Part shown: positions 17,924-29,945 of the stretch, one piece after another | Numbering within the stretch: position 1 is the stretch's first letter | How the letters are laid out: every line of letters starts with the position of its first letter | From: Scilla litardierei | Lineage: Eukaryota; Streptophyta; Magnoliopsida; Asparagales; Asparagaceae | Length of the DNA stretch: 64,000 nt | Direction: 5' to 3' | Assembly: GCA_030789695.1 (NCBI GenBank) | Contig: CM061132.1 | Span: 159,694,817 to 159,758,816, forward strand | Translations under genes and position numbers: made by a program | The notes under the pieces: generated by a model | What the model was told of the DNA's origin: nothing | Databases searched by the model: none | The model's input: only the letters and a program-made list of their open reading frames with translations

Positions 17924-19376
17924 TCATAGCCACTGCTCCCCCGTGTTCCCATTATTATGTATGTTACAGTAGTCCACCCACATTTCCCAAGCTATATGAT
18001 CCCTGCGCATTTTCCATTCATCCCTTTGTTCGGTTTGTTCACGAACAGGCAACTGCTGGGAAAGATCCATAACGGCGTCACCATGATCATCAATGTCATC
18101 CCCATCGTCGTCATCCTCAACAACATCTTCTTCATTAAGCTGCGGGTCATGAGGATCTGCTATTTGGACATAGTTATGAAGTACAGTGCAAGCTAGGACG
18201 GTATCAACCTGACTTCTGAAGGGGTAGTGCGGCTTGGAAGTCAAAATTTTAAACTTGTTCTTGAGTATACCAAATGTCGACTCGATCTTTGTTCTTAATG
18301 AAGAATGGCACAGGTTGAAGAGCTCTCTGTGATTACGAGGGAGGCGATCAGTATGGTCCTTGAGATGGTATCTAACTCCCCTATAAGGCGATATGAAACC
18401 TGGCATAGTCGTATACCCAGCATCGCAAAGGTAATATTTACCTACATTCGAAATTAAACAACCATTTTATGATCCAACGTTATCGTATGGCCGTATATAT
18501 ATTAAATATGTAATAGTATGCCTAATACCTTCATAAACTCGAAGCCCCAAGGGGGGAGGTATAGACAAGGCATCCTTCAGGACCGTAAAATCGTTCGCTG
18601 ATCCTTCCCACCCGGCCAGTACGTATGTGAATCTTTTATTTGGTGTAACTGCTGCTAGCACATTTTGCGTCACCCCTTTACGCCCTCTAAAGCGGGGTAC
18701 AAGCTTGACTGGGAGCATGGCATCTATATGCGTCCCATCAATGATACCAATGCAATCCTATAATGTAATCAATAATGAGCATTTTTATATCACCAGAACC
18801 AAAAATAATTAATATACTGCCACATATAACTAATTTCACACATACCTTAAAATAAGGAAACCAATTCTGATTATTGACTATCTCTGGTGGCGTCTCATTA
18901 GGATCTTGCTTCATGTACATATCCCGTAGTGAACACACTCCAGCCATAACTTTGTTAAAGTATCAGCTAACTGTCCCCCCTCCCCTGATAAAATCCACTT
19001 GCATTACTCTATTCTTTGACGTGTCCCCTACAATGTGAAGGAACATGGTCACCTGCTCCTCTACGGAGACATGTATAGTGTCATTGAGAAGCCCACTATG
19101 TCGCATTAATGATGCAAGATTCATGAACACATGTACGCGCATTCGTAAGTAGCTTAAACAACTACTATCAGACCCATGCAAAATTCTCCTCATGTGGGCT
19201 TTTCTATGCAGATCCCGCATAGCTGATGGCTCTCTAGGTATAGGGTTGGCCCTATCAACGTGGAAGAGCTGTAATGCTAAGATGACAAACATTATAGCAG
19301 ACGCGGCAGCGGTACACGTATCAATCCCCGGATTGTCTCCTTCTCTATCCATGGCCACCTTAATTGCATCAAACAT
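17924..19376 (-). pseudogene. PIF/Harbinger DDE transposase (HARBI1-like nuclease), one in-frame stop
   Basis: Exons 18846-19376, 18529-18757 and 17924-18441 join in phase through GT-AG introns of 88 and 87 nt. Landmarks in order: a helix-rich N-terminus (LHRKAHMRRILHGSDSSCLS), HFNKV-like YFNKVMAG, the first catalytic D in CIGIIDGTHID, the second D in AGWEGSANDFTVLKDA, PYRGVRYHL, and the catalytic E in RTKIESTFGILKNKFKIL, then an acidic C-terminus. All three acidic residues are kept. An in-frame TGA at 18963-18965, just before YFNKV, stands where many relatives have arginine, consistent with CGA to TGA decay at a methylated CpG. The start ATG at 19376 is the first usable one, but a further upstream exon is possible. 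Standard partner of the Myb/SANT-like gene at 16263-17758. Confidence 0.9.
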
Positions 19377-21313
19377 ATCTTACCGCATAAATGCTTAATT
19401 ACATATGATTTGAACATGGAGTATTGCAGTGGATACTGATGCAAACTAAAAGAAAGTAACAATTTTTTCCCGTAATAACCATATGATGTGAAAATTAAAA
19501 AACAAAAATCATATACATCGTGTGCCTTGTTTCTTTCATAAAATTTGGTTTGGAAAGTGGTCTTGGCCCAATATTCACAGGTCAAGTCTTGCACTGTTTG
19601 CCATTTCTTTATGCAAGAATCAATGCTTTAGCCCTCAGAAATTAGTTTAATTCATGTTAAACACTGGTTGCATTTCCATTGTTGATCCAAATACCTTCCC
19701 CAATTATTTTTTTCCCTTTTTTGGAAAATCACAGACGATCATTTCATTTGTGTCCAAACTTTAATTTACCCCAGGAATCATATAACTTTGGTGCACTCAT
19801 CCCTTTCATTCAACATCTCACCTCACTACTAATTACCAACATAATATAAAAAACAATTGGGGAATAATTTGAGCCAACATGCATGCCATCCAGAGCAATC
19901 TTTGGGGTAACAATGCCTCATCGCTATCATATCACCTTTTCATCATCGGGCTTTACTGTAACAAAGGGCCTCATTTTTTCCACATTCTTTCATTTCATCA
20001 CATTATGCAATTACTCATTACGTTGCTAGCATACAATGTTGTCTTAGCTTGAAATGCAGGTGCACATTTTACTAATTTGGATATGAAATGTCTCTAGGAT
20101 AATTTGACATGCAAGCTCACACTGTTTGGAATTTCTTACCCCAAATTCCTCTCGTTTGTTTCATTCTCCCCAAATTGTAAGGTGCTGTTTCTTTAGTAAT
20201 ATTGCTTGGCATTTCTAACCCCAAATTATGTAAAAGAGATGGATATGCATTGGGATTATAATATCTGTTGCCTCCATTACTTGGCCTTCATTCACTGCCG
20301 TGGTACTGGCCAGAAGTAGATGCTTTTGAAAACAAAAATCCTGGTACTGGGAAGAGTAATTTTAGTAAAAAATTATAAACCCCTCAGGTTAAAAACTTAT
20401 TTTTCTCCGTCAATTACAATGGTATTAGGCAGTTGCTCCATCATTTAAACCCCACAGTGTCCATATCCTTCCTACAAATGATGGAATCCTCAAGCCTTCA
20501 ACCAAACAATTGGTTCAAGCATGCCAAGCAACAATTTATTCATCATTGGGGCTTATGAAAACCCGAAAAAAAACCCAGAACCATCGACTGCATCGGCCGT
20601 TCATTCCAACAGTAAGCACAGAATGCATCATACCAACCAAGTAGGGCAGTAGCACATGCAATCCACAATCCAGCAATTTATGTCGCAAAACATGCAGAAC
20701 ATTAGCACAGAAGGCATCAAAATATACCTGATCTTGCAAAGACAGCAAGTATAATTTCACAAACCCTCTTCAACGGCAGACCCAAACCCCCTCGTTGCCT
20801 TCACCGTTCTCAGTGGCACCCCGAGGCATATCCAAGGTAGGATTCACCGTCGGCAACCACGATTTGAAGCTTCCATGCAAAAAAATCGATCATGCAATGA
20901 ACTCCAAGTGAGATCTTCAACACCCCCAAAAAAAATCGCTCCAAAGCCCAGAGCCTTGGCTCAAGTTTAGGGTATTTACCTCCAAACCCTAGATCTGAGC
21001 AGATCCAACATGCTTGCCCCAAATCCCCATCTTCTTTCAGATCTAGGTTTTGAGCGCGAAACCAACAGCAACGAGGCGAGAGAGGTGATCACAAGCGAGA
21101 AGTGGGCCCACTACCGAGGATTCTGCCCACAATCGCAGCAAAAAACTCGGATTGTGCAGAGGCATTTTTTACTGCCACGACGGAGCGAGAGGAGAGCGGA
21201 ATTTTTGGGGCGAAAGGAACACGCGAGAGGAATTTGGGGAAAGAGAATGCCAAACAGTGCAAGACTTGACCCGTGAATAGTGGGCCAAGCCCACTTTCCA
21301 CCCCAAAGTTTAC
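19377..21313. other. Non-coding right part of the Harbinger element
   Basis: No coding region recognised. Fragments such as TGTTTGGAATTTCTTACCCC and CTGTTTCTTTAGTAATATTG (20100-20220) resemble the element ends and may be internal copies of subterminal sequence. On the minus strand, 20970-21050 looks like a leader with a possible GT donor (GGAGGTAAATACC) and could be a 5' non-coding exon of the transposase gene. Confidence 0.4.
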
Positions 21314-21328
21314 GAAAGAAACAACCCC
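21314..21328 (-). repeat. Harbinger right terminal inverted repeat
   Basis: Read on the minus strand it is GGGGTTGTTTCTTTC, followed outward by the TAA duplication at 21329-21331. Confidence 0.65.
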
Positions 21329-21791
21329 TAAAACAACCCGTTTACAAAATCAAGCGGAAAGTATAGGCCAAAGCATGATTAAACCCAAAATTAAAACATG
21401 TGGCCACAACCGAACGGGCCAGGCCAAGCCCACACGGGAAGTTATGAGAATTGATATCGGTAAATGCAACATAATTTTGATGTGACATAAAATCACATGT
21501 TACATCGAAATGATGTTTTCTTTCCCTAAATGGAAAAAGATGCAGATAGTCAGGCTCGAAGTTATTTATAGACCGTGAGATCACGTAAGAGAGAGGAAGC
21601 GAAAGGCGTTTCTGGACGAGATCATTCCACGTGTAGGATTTCACGTTTCCAGCTAGATCCCAAGTGAATCTCCCGCGTCTGCTGGAAGGAGGGAATATTC
21701 TTGATATTTTTTTAATTAATGAATGGAAAATGCTACATGCACCTCAGAGAATGAGGTGCATGTACTTTTTTTCCCAAAAAAAAGTGAACAT
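21329..21791. other. Flanking DNA right of the Harbinger element, with a hairpin
   Basis: With the TAA removed this joins directly to the helicase promoter at 7593, so it is probably former helicase upstream DNA. It has no gene. At 21734-21764 a perfect 13-bp inverted repeat (TACATGCACCTCA, 5-base loop) forms a strong hairpin, possibly the end of a small element. Confidence 0.5.
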
Positions 21792-22384
21792 TGTTATGAA
21801 TTATCATCTGGGGATGAACCCCCAGCTCTTTATTTATAACATTAGAGGAGCGTATACAGATATGATACAATAGATACGGTCTTATCTATAAGATAAGCCA
21901 TGATCCCAACCAACTAACCAACTCGGTATTATCCATTCACAACATCTCCTTATCCAGTCATAGGTGTGGACTCTGCTCATGAATACTTCAGGATTCTGAG
22001 CGTAGAAGGAGTCTCACATGTGGTGGATACTTCAGGATCCTGAGTTGGTGAGGTTTGCCTCGTTAAAACCATTAACTATAGAAAACACTGTGGGAGAAAA
22101 CATAGTTAAGGAAAAAGAGTACAAGCGCTCTCTAACTCTCCCTGATTTGTACAAGCGACTCTACTTATGAACACTTCGGGATTCTGAGCGTCACAAAGGG
22201 GTGGATACTTCAGGATCTAGAGTTGATGTGATTGGTCTCGTTAAAATCTTTGGCTATGGAAAACCCTGTGGGAAAACCCATAGCTAAGGGAAAAGAGTAC
22301 AAATTTCCTCAATTCCCCCTGATCTGTAAAAGCCCTTAGGCTTTCAGATCTCTTAGGCTTATCTCATCACTCCTATTTACAACA
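21792..22384 (-). repeat. 3' LTR of copia copy A (593 bp)
   Basis: Read on the minus strand it starts TGTTGTAAATAGGAGTGATG and ends GATAATTCATAACA (TG...CA). It has the same ends and almost the same length as the LTR of copy B at the far right of the window. It contains an internal duplication built on GGATACTTCAGGATC and ACTTCGGGATTCTGAGCG. Confidence 0.85.
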
Positions 22385-25300
22385 TTCCGAAGATATACAC
22401 AGATTACAAATATTATCACCATTAAGCAGCTGCTGAATCCAGAAACTCTGAAGAGGTGTGCTAAGTTTCGTCGCCTCTGATGTGGTTTTCAGACCATGTG
22501 GTCAGCTCCACAATACCAGCCTATATCCCAGTCGTCACTGGGATGTGATGTACCACCAGGTGCCCTCAAATACACCATTGGTGTGTTTCTGGAATGGTGA
22601 GAAACTCGGAATGATATGATGATGTTGCCTTCATAATTTGCTTTGCAGATCTGCAGTTGATGGCCATCCCACTGTGGGTACCCAGTCTACAATTTCTCAG
22701 TATAGGGATCGAACCTGTAACATGCATTTGCATAAACATGGAGGATGATACTTTATAATGTAAGCTCAAATCTTTCGACCCCTGGAGGAAGCCCAGAAGA
22801 TGCTTAACTCCGGTCTAATGGCCCTTTAAGGTGCCTAATTTTCTCTAGCTAATGAGTTTACTGCAACTGCTATATCGGGACTCATGCAGTTAGCCAGAAG
22901 TGCCTAATTACACTTAGATAAGGGACTTTAGGACCAATTATATCCTCCCCCTCTTCCAACGATCGGAAGGGGTCTTTTTGTACATCCATAAAGTGTACTA
23001 CCATAGGTGTACTTTGGATGACAATGGTCCTTTTAATTTCTTCAACGCACTTCTGGGCTTATGTAACAGGATTCTATTAAGATAATAAATATGTGAGCCA
23101 TGACTTAATTTATTTTTGCCTAGGTCTTTCATTGCATGTTTAATAGTCAGGCTTGAACAGATATTTTGGTTTTCTCTTCAGGAGATTCGATGAGATTTAA
23201 GTTGTTTACAACTATGATCTCAAATCATGTTCTTTGTTTAGATGCAAAGACAACCATCAGTAGGAATCATTGCTTTGTCAAGTGATTCTCTTGGTTGTAC
23301 ATTATTTATTATTCTTATTGTTTTTCTTCAATAGAATAGACGTCCCGAAATCTATTCAGGCATTTAAGGAAATGTGGAATTTATCTTTACCAAGATATCC
23401 GCAAAAGTATGCCGTCAAACATCCAATAACAGCATATCCAAAATTTCCTTTGCAAATCGTAAGGCATTCGCATCTGATAACTTAGGGAGTATGCTGCATC
23501 ATTTATGAGTCATGCTCATTTTAATTTGTTCAATCCATAGTTTCAGCGAAATTTTCCTTGGGCTATAGGTTGTACTTTATAGCATACGCTTTTGTATTTA
23601 TTTTTTCTTATGTGTGCAATACTTATTTTACCCACAGGTTTGAGACCTTTTGGTGTCTGGACTTCAGGTCCGAACATTTCACGTTTCATAAGTGAGTCCA
23701 GCTCATCTTTTATTTCATCGTTCTATATTAGGCCAATCTCTACGTTTGCATTTTAGCAACGGAGTATGGAACGATATTTTATAAATATCATCGCTTTTGC
23801 GATTTATATGGCAATATGATACGTGAATACATTGTCGACAATTATGTTCTTTCTGTCCAACACCTCCCCAGTACGAACAACATTTACTTTCATTTCAGTT
23901 TTTTTCCAGCAGTTCCTCTGCAATGGATTCTGGAAAGGGTGAAGGTGTGGACATGAGCTCATTGTCCTGTGGAAGTATTGTTTCAAGGTCTCCAGGTATT
24001 ATTCTTTTTCTTAGATTTCTGTCCTTGGAGCCTAGTGGTCTGTCACTTTTCTGTTGAGGATCAGCCACATCTGCCGTCGGTGGATTGCATCCATTCTCAG
24101 GGATGTCAATCCTAGCTGGAGTATTTGCAGCCGGGATGTGTGATCTGACAATCTTCTGATTGTCAGTAAATGATTCCGGTAATTGGTGAACAGTGTTCTG
24201 TATGTGGAGGATCTTCAGGATTTCATCTTCACAATGTATTGTTACCGGATCATAGTGGGTCAAGCTATTTATATCCCATGTTATAATTTGTTTTGCGCCA
24301 GATTTCCAGTATCTGGGTCCATTTTGGAGAAATTCGTCTCATCAAATCACAGTCTTCAAGATGTGCCTTAAATGTGTCCCACGTTTGGAGTTCTAGGTAT
24401 CTTAAAATTGAGGGTGAGTTAAACCCTACATAGATATCTAGGCGACGTTGAGGACCCATTTTTGTCCTCTGTGATGATGCGATGGGGATTTAAACTGCGT
24501 GACCCAAGATTCTCAAGTAAGAAATGTTCGGTGGCATTCCATATGCAAGTTGCATTGGAGACTCTGACCTCCAGAGGGTCTTATTTTCATTTACGATGCA
24601 GCATGCAGAATTTGCATGTCCTCATGCATCCAACGGCAATCGAGATTTCATTAACAATAGACGTGAAATCCATTGGAGTTTATTTATCAGGGACTCTGCC
24701 GACCCATTTTGGGTATGAAAATGCAATACTGTATGTTCATTTTTTTATTCCCGTTGCTTGGCAGTACTCTTGAAATGACCGGGAGGTAAATTCACCAACA
24801 TTAACCAGACTTATTTTCTTTATTTGATTGTCTGGAAAATGTACCCGCAACATCATTATTTGTGCCAATAGCTTTGGAAAAGCTAAGTTGTGGGTCGATA
24901 GTAGACACACATACGAATATTTTGATGATGCATTTATCAGTACCATAGAGTACCGAAATAGCCTACTAGGGGGGTAGATTTGTCCACATCAATCTCCTTA
25001 CTTTCTTTTTGAGGAAGCCTGGAGATTCTTTGTCAACTTTTAGTAGAGATGGCTTTGTTTTCCCTATAGCAAGGGATGCGAGGGAATTCTCCCTTCTGAA
25101 GAATCTTCTGGTTCTTCAAATCATACACATATGATAAGATGCGGTGCATCATCACTGATCTAGGGTGGCCAAGTCTATCATGCCAAAGTAAAAACTTGGC
25201 TGATGTCAGGCACTTCAGGTGCTCCGTTAAATCTACTTCCTCTCTCCGAATCTTTGTATGGTATAGGCCTGTTGAAAAGCTCTCAAAACGTTCAAGTATG

Positions 25301-26630
25301 GATTTTACTCTTTTTTCTTGAGACGTTAGATACGATAATTTGTTTTTCATTTACATTTGCTATTTCCAAATGGAATCTGTTGAAGCGGATGTCATTGAAA
25401 CTTAGTAAGTTTCGGTTGGAATTCGGAGAGATTAGTGCAACCTTAAATTTTGTGTTATTTGGGAGCAACAGTGTTGCGTTCCCAAAACCTCTATATGGCC
25501 CTGATATTGGGCTTTGTATTGAAGGATCGTATGTGTTTATTTATTGTCTACTAATCAGTTATGAGAGCAGTTCATCTATTAAAAGATGAATCATATAGGC
25601 ACATTTTCAGAGAAACAGTTTTATTCAAAATCAAATTACATAATTCAAAAAGCTCTAATAACATGAAATGTTCTTAAAACAAGTAGCTAAGATAAAAATG
25701 GAAGGCTAATTAAGTATGTCTTCATTTTCGAAGTTGTCAGCTGTAAACTTGACTAGAGCGTCAGAGGTCACCAAGTTTGTTTCAGCTTTATTTTTCTTGT
25801 TTTCTTTATACAAATCCTGAAGATACTGCGGAGTTCGGCACACTTAGGACCAGTGGCCTTTCATGCCACAGCCAAATCCCTCTTGGGTGGGGTGCACCAT
25901 TCTATTTTTGTCATTTCTGTGCCAAGTGAACTTCTGCCTCCCTTCATTTCTTTGTTGCTGGACTTGGCCCCTGGCCCTTTTGTTCCATCCCCCTTTCTGT
26001 GGTCTTTCTTTTAGTTTATTGTCTCTCTTCTTTTTGGAAAAAGAAGAGGCATTGTGAGCTTCTGGTAGGGGCAGTGCCAGGGGCGCATGTTGTGAGTGGC
26101 GAGGAGAAGCTCTATGTTCTGTTCAGCCATGAGTAAACATGAAAGCAGCTCAAAATACTTGGTGAACTTGTTGCATTCACGGTATTGCTGCGTTAGTATT
26201 ATATCTTTCTCATGGAAAGACGATCTTCTAAGACTTTTTCACCACACAACTTCAGGCGTGAGGTGATTCTAAAGAGAGCTGAGTTGTACTCAGCAATGGA
26301 CTTAAAGTCATGTAGTCTCAGATTCTCCCACTCATATCGTGCCCTTGGAAGTATAACATCTTTCTGATGTTTATACCTATCCTCAAGGGCAATCTACAGG
26401 TCAAATGGATCTTCGACCGTAGGGTATTCAGCCTTTAGGGTTTTGTCCACATGGCGACGAATATAGATAATGGCTTGTACCTTTTCTATATCGCTTACAT
26501 TTTCATTATTAGTCACAGTAGAAATGAGGGACTTAGCCCGCAAATGAAACTTCACATCGAGCTACCAGCTCAAATAGTTTCTTCCTGATGCATCCAGCAC
26601 TTCGAAATTGACACTTGCGATTTTAGCCAT
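22385..26630 (-). pseudogene. Ty1/copia polyprotein remnant, copy A (Ivana/Oryco-like)
   Basis: On the minus strand: a gag start at 26630 (MAKIASVNFEVLDASGRNYL) with two tryptophan-like positions turned to TAG, a gag body with YNSALFRITSRLKLCGEK, a CCHC-type knuckle remnant (CGMKGHW) near 25860, pre-integrase LLWHDRLGHP near 25190, integrase core remnants 24460-24950 (NVGEFTSRSFQEYC), the linker SFTDNQKIVRSHIPAANTPA near 24150, weak RT traces at 23640-23800, and an RNase H trace near 22600 (KQIMKATSSYHSEFL). There are many stops and frameshifts and most RT sequence has eroded. The order gag, integrase, RT, RNase H and the SHIPAANTPAR-type string fit the Ivana/Oryco side of copia. It is non-functional. 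Confidence 0.82.
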
Positions 26631-27540
26631 TTTATCTAGCAGAGCACAAATTTGCATGAATTAATAATTTAAACAATAAACATTTTCATGCGGAGGCACT
26701 TTTATGTGAAGAGCTAATTGCGTGGATCGGCCAGTCCCACATAAATAAAAAGTCCAACGTCTATTATAGTCCATATTACACAAATAAAAGCTCTTAAAAA
26801 AATTACAACTTTGGAAACCCCGTAGGTCCCATAAAAAATCTTCAGCTTCAATTGTGGCCTCCGTCTCCATGGAAAGTGGTCTTCGGTCTTGGACATTTAT
26901 ATAAATTTCTCACTACAAGTTCTCTTAAAAGTAAAAGAAATGTGCAGGAAATAAAATGTGGGACTTAAACTGCCGATCCAAAAACCGCAATTTAGCCATC
27001 CATGCAAAAATTTGTGCTCATCAAATATTTTCAGCAGGCATTTTCATCACAGGCATCACAGGCATTTATATTCCCAGAAAGGGATAAACAATTTAATTAC
27101 TTAATAATTATTGGACCACTGAGCAACATCATACACCGTTAGGTTAGCTGACTAACGGCAGAGCGGTCGCATGATCTTTCTAATTATTAAGTTTTAATAT
27201 TTGCACAACCAAATATAGTTTATCCACAGAATAAGCCAAAATGATGCGAATCATATATTAATGATCCTACAAAGGGTATCATATAATGCAAAGGTTATGC
27301 TAGTTGGGTTTATTCAAAAAGATTGAAAAAGAGCCCAATATTTGATATGTTCTTCATAAAAGGAAGAAATTTTCCTTTTTAAATTATCCCCAATTTATCC
27401 CCAAATGTCCCCAAATGTCCCCTATTATATCATGATTTTTCATGAATTTGTAGGCCCCCAAATGCCCTTTTAAACAATTTTAGCCCCCAAACTCCCCTAT
27501 TTTAGCTGTTTTCTGTTTTTTTGTTCAGTATAAATAGCAT
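26631..27540. other. AT-rich stretch upstream of copia A gag
   Basis: It should hold the 5' leader and 5' LTR of copy A, but I find no LTR matching 21792-22384 and no TGGTATCAGAGC primer site. A plus-strand TATA box (TATAAATAG, 27529-27537) lies at its right end and may belong to another LTR. Confidence 0.4.
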
Positions 27541-28330
27541 GCGGGCCTGAAGTCCGCAGTGTGGCTGCGGGCTTCAGGCCCGCAGTCAATCCCCCCCGGT
27601 TTTTGAGATGAATTGCTTGTGGGCCTGAGGCCCGCAGTCCGTTTTGTTTTTGTTTTTGTTTTGTTTCATGTGCTTCAGGCCCAGTTAAAAATAGGGTTTA
27701 AGGGGCGGCGGCCAGGGCTAGCTACCGTCGCCCCTCGTTTTTGCTGCCGACGTGTGGCAGCAAGGGGCAGGGGGCCCTCCCCCTGCAGTCAGGCAAGGGG
27801 GAAGGGTGGGGGTTGTAACAGCGGCCCCCCTCTCGCCGTAGCGAGGGAGGAGGGACGGTGACGGGTTCCCCCCTCTCGCCGTAGCAAGGGGCGAGGAACC
27901 ATGACAGGCGCCCCCCCCCCTCGCCGTAGCAAGGGGGAGGGACGGTGACGGGCGCCCCCCCTTCAGGTGGGAGGCGAGGGCTAACTGCCCCCCCCCCCCC
28001 CCGCGCGCTTCAGGTGGGGGGGGGAGAGGACGCGGCGCCCTTCAAGCGCAGGCGAACGGCAGCCCCCCCTTCAAGCGGGGGGGGGGGGGGGGGCAGGGAC
28101 GCGGTGCCCTTCAGGTGCGGGCGAACGGCAACCCCCCGCTTCAGGCGGGAGGAAGGGGACGCGACACCCTTCAGCCGCGGTCGAACGGCAACCTCCCCGC
28201 TTCAGGCGGGGGGGGCGAATATTATAGCGGCCCCCCTTTAGTCTCGCGTGGGGACCGACGGCAGCCCCCCTCCGGTGGGGGGCGGTAGCCAGCGGCAAGG
28301 CCGCCGATGAGGCCTAGAAAGGGTAAAACC
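27541..28330. repeat. Very GC-rich low-complexity tandem region
   Basis: It starts with a perfect 12-bp inverted repeat (GCGGGCCTGAAG at 27541-27552 and 27572-27583). Imperfect units of CTCGCCGTAGCAAGGGG and then CCCTTCAGGTGCGGGCGAAC follow, separated by long runs of C or G. The ORFs here arise from composition. Confidence 0.75.
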
Positions 28331-28482
28331 CCAATCTTCAATATTTACAGATTTTAAACATGTTAAAACATGATTTTGGACGATAAAAATCGTCGATTTA
28401 GGCGATTAGCCGTAATTTCACTTCGATCTTGCGAGATCTATGGAAAATACTATCATAGTATGATAAAAACGACCATTTTTAG

Positions 28483-29945
28483 CAGGATCTGTCCTTGCCA
28501 CCCAAACCAGAGAAGGGCACGGGCCGAGCTACTCGCTCGCTCCCCCCCTCAAGTAAAGACTCCGGGGCAAGCCTAAACAGCTTCGCCACCCAAACTGGAG
28601 AAAAAGGACACTGGCCGAGCTACGGCTCCCTCCCCCCCTCAACTGAAGACTCCAGTGCAGGATCTGTCCTTGCCATCCAAATCGGAGAAGGGCACGGGCC
28701 GAGCTACGCGCTCGCTCCTCCTCAAGTAAAGACTCCAGGGCAAGCCTACAAAGCTTCGCCACCCAAACTAGAGAAAAAGGGCATGGACCGAGCTACGGCT
28801 CCCTCCCCCCTCTGAAGAATCCGGGGAAGGATCCGTCCTCGCCACCCAAATCGGAGAAGGGCACGGGCCGAGCTACGCGCTCGCTCCCCCCTCAAGGAAA
28901 GACTCCGGGGCAAGCCTAAAAAGCTTCGCCACCTAAACTGGAGAAGAAGGGCACGGGCCGAGCTACGACTCCCTCCCCCCTCAACTGAAGACTCCGGGGC
29001 AGGATCCGTCCTCGCCACCCAAACCGGAGAAGGGCACGGGCCGAGCTACGCGCTCGCTCCCCCCTCAAGTAAAGACTCCAGGACAAACCTAAAAAGCTTC
29101 GCCACCCAAACTGGAGAAAAAGGGCACGGGCCGAGCTACGGCTCCCTCCCCCCCTCAACTGAAGACTCCAGGGCAGGATCTGTCCTTGCCATCCAAATCG
29201 GAGAAGGGCACGGGCCGAGCTACGCGCTCGCTCCCCCTCAAGTAAAGACTCCGGGGCAAGCCTAAAAAGCTTCGCCATCCAAACTGGAGAAAAAGGGCAC
29301 GGGCCGAGCTACGGCTCTTTCCCCCCTCAACTGAAGACTCCGGGGCAGGATCTGTCTTCGCCACCAAAACCGGAGAAGGGCTTGGGCCGAACTACGCGCT
29401 CGCTCCCCCCTCAAGTAAAGACTCCGGGGCAAGCCTAAAAAGCTTCGCCACACAAACGGGAGAAAAAGGGCATGGGCTGAGCTACGGCTCCCTCCCCCCT
29501 CTGAAGACTCCGGGACAGGATCCGTCCTCGCCACCCAAATCGGAGAAAGGCACGGGCCGAGCTACATGCTCGCTCCCCCCCCCTCAAGTAAAGACTCCAG
29601 GGCAAGCATAAAAAGCTTTGTCACCCAAACTAGAGAAAAAGGGCACTGGCCGAGCTACGACTCCCTTTCCCCCTCAACTGAAGACTCTGGGGCAGGATCC
29701 GTCCTCGCCACCCAAACCGAAGAAGGGCACGGGCCGAGCTACGCGATCGCTCCCCCCTCAAGTAAAGACTCCGGGGCAAGCCTAAAAAACTTCGCCACCC
29801 AAACTGGAGAAAAAGAGCACGGGCCGAGCTACGGCTCCCTTCCCCTCAACTAAAGACTCCGAGGCAGGATCCGTCCTTGCCACCCAAACCGGAGAAGGGT
29901 TCGGGCCGAGCTACGCGCTCATCACCCACTTCCCCCCGAGAGACG
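28483..29945 (+). repeat. Tandem array with a period of about 172 bp (eight to nine units)
   Basis: The landmark GCAGGATCYGTCCTYGCCA recurs near 28483, 28657, 28828, 29001, 29172, 29344, 29517, 29692 and 29862. Each unit contains two related halves with GGGCACGGGCCGAGCTACG. One diverged half-unit reappears alone at 31140-31230, so the repeat belongs to the same larger element as the genes to its right. Tandem arrays in the 3' untranslated part of Tat-lineage elements are a known feature. Confidence 0.9.

Larger units (their letters stand above)
7597..21328. mobile_element. PIF/Harbinger DNA transposon, 13.7 kb, with nested insertions
   Basis: Target duplications TAA lie at 7594-7596 and 21329-21331. 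The left end reads AGGCCTGTTTCTTT and the right end, reversed, GGGGTTGTTTCTTT, matching the GGxxTGTTTxxTT ends of PIF elements. Between them lie the two genes of this superfamily on the minus strand, a DDE_4-type transposase and a Myb/SANT-like protein, plus a GRF zinc-finger ORF and 133-bp satellite arrays. Subterminal copies of TGTTTCTTTGGTTGAA recur near 7600 and 7752, with a more diverged copy near 7680. Removing the nested hAT and solo LTR leaves about 9.6 kb, long for a plant PIF element. Both core genes are damaged, so this copy cannot move itself. The terminal-repeat match is short, so the boundaries rest mainly on TAA plus the termini. Confidence 0.75.

Noticed and set aside
28071..29853. 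ORFs of 70-120 residues in the GC-rich and 172-bp repeats
   Set aside because: Repeat translations only, present on both strands.
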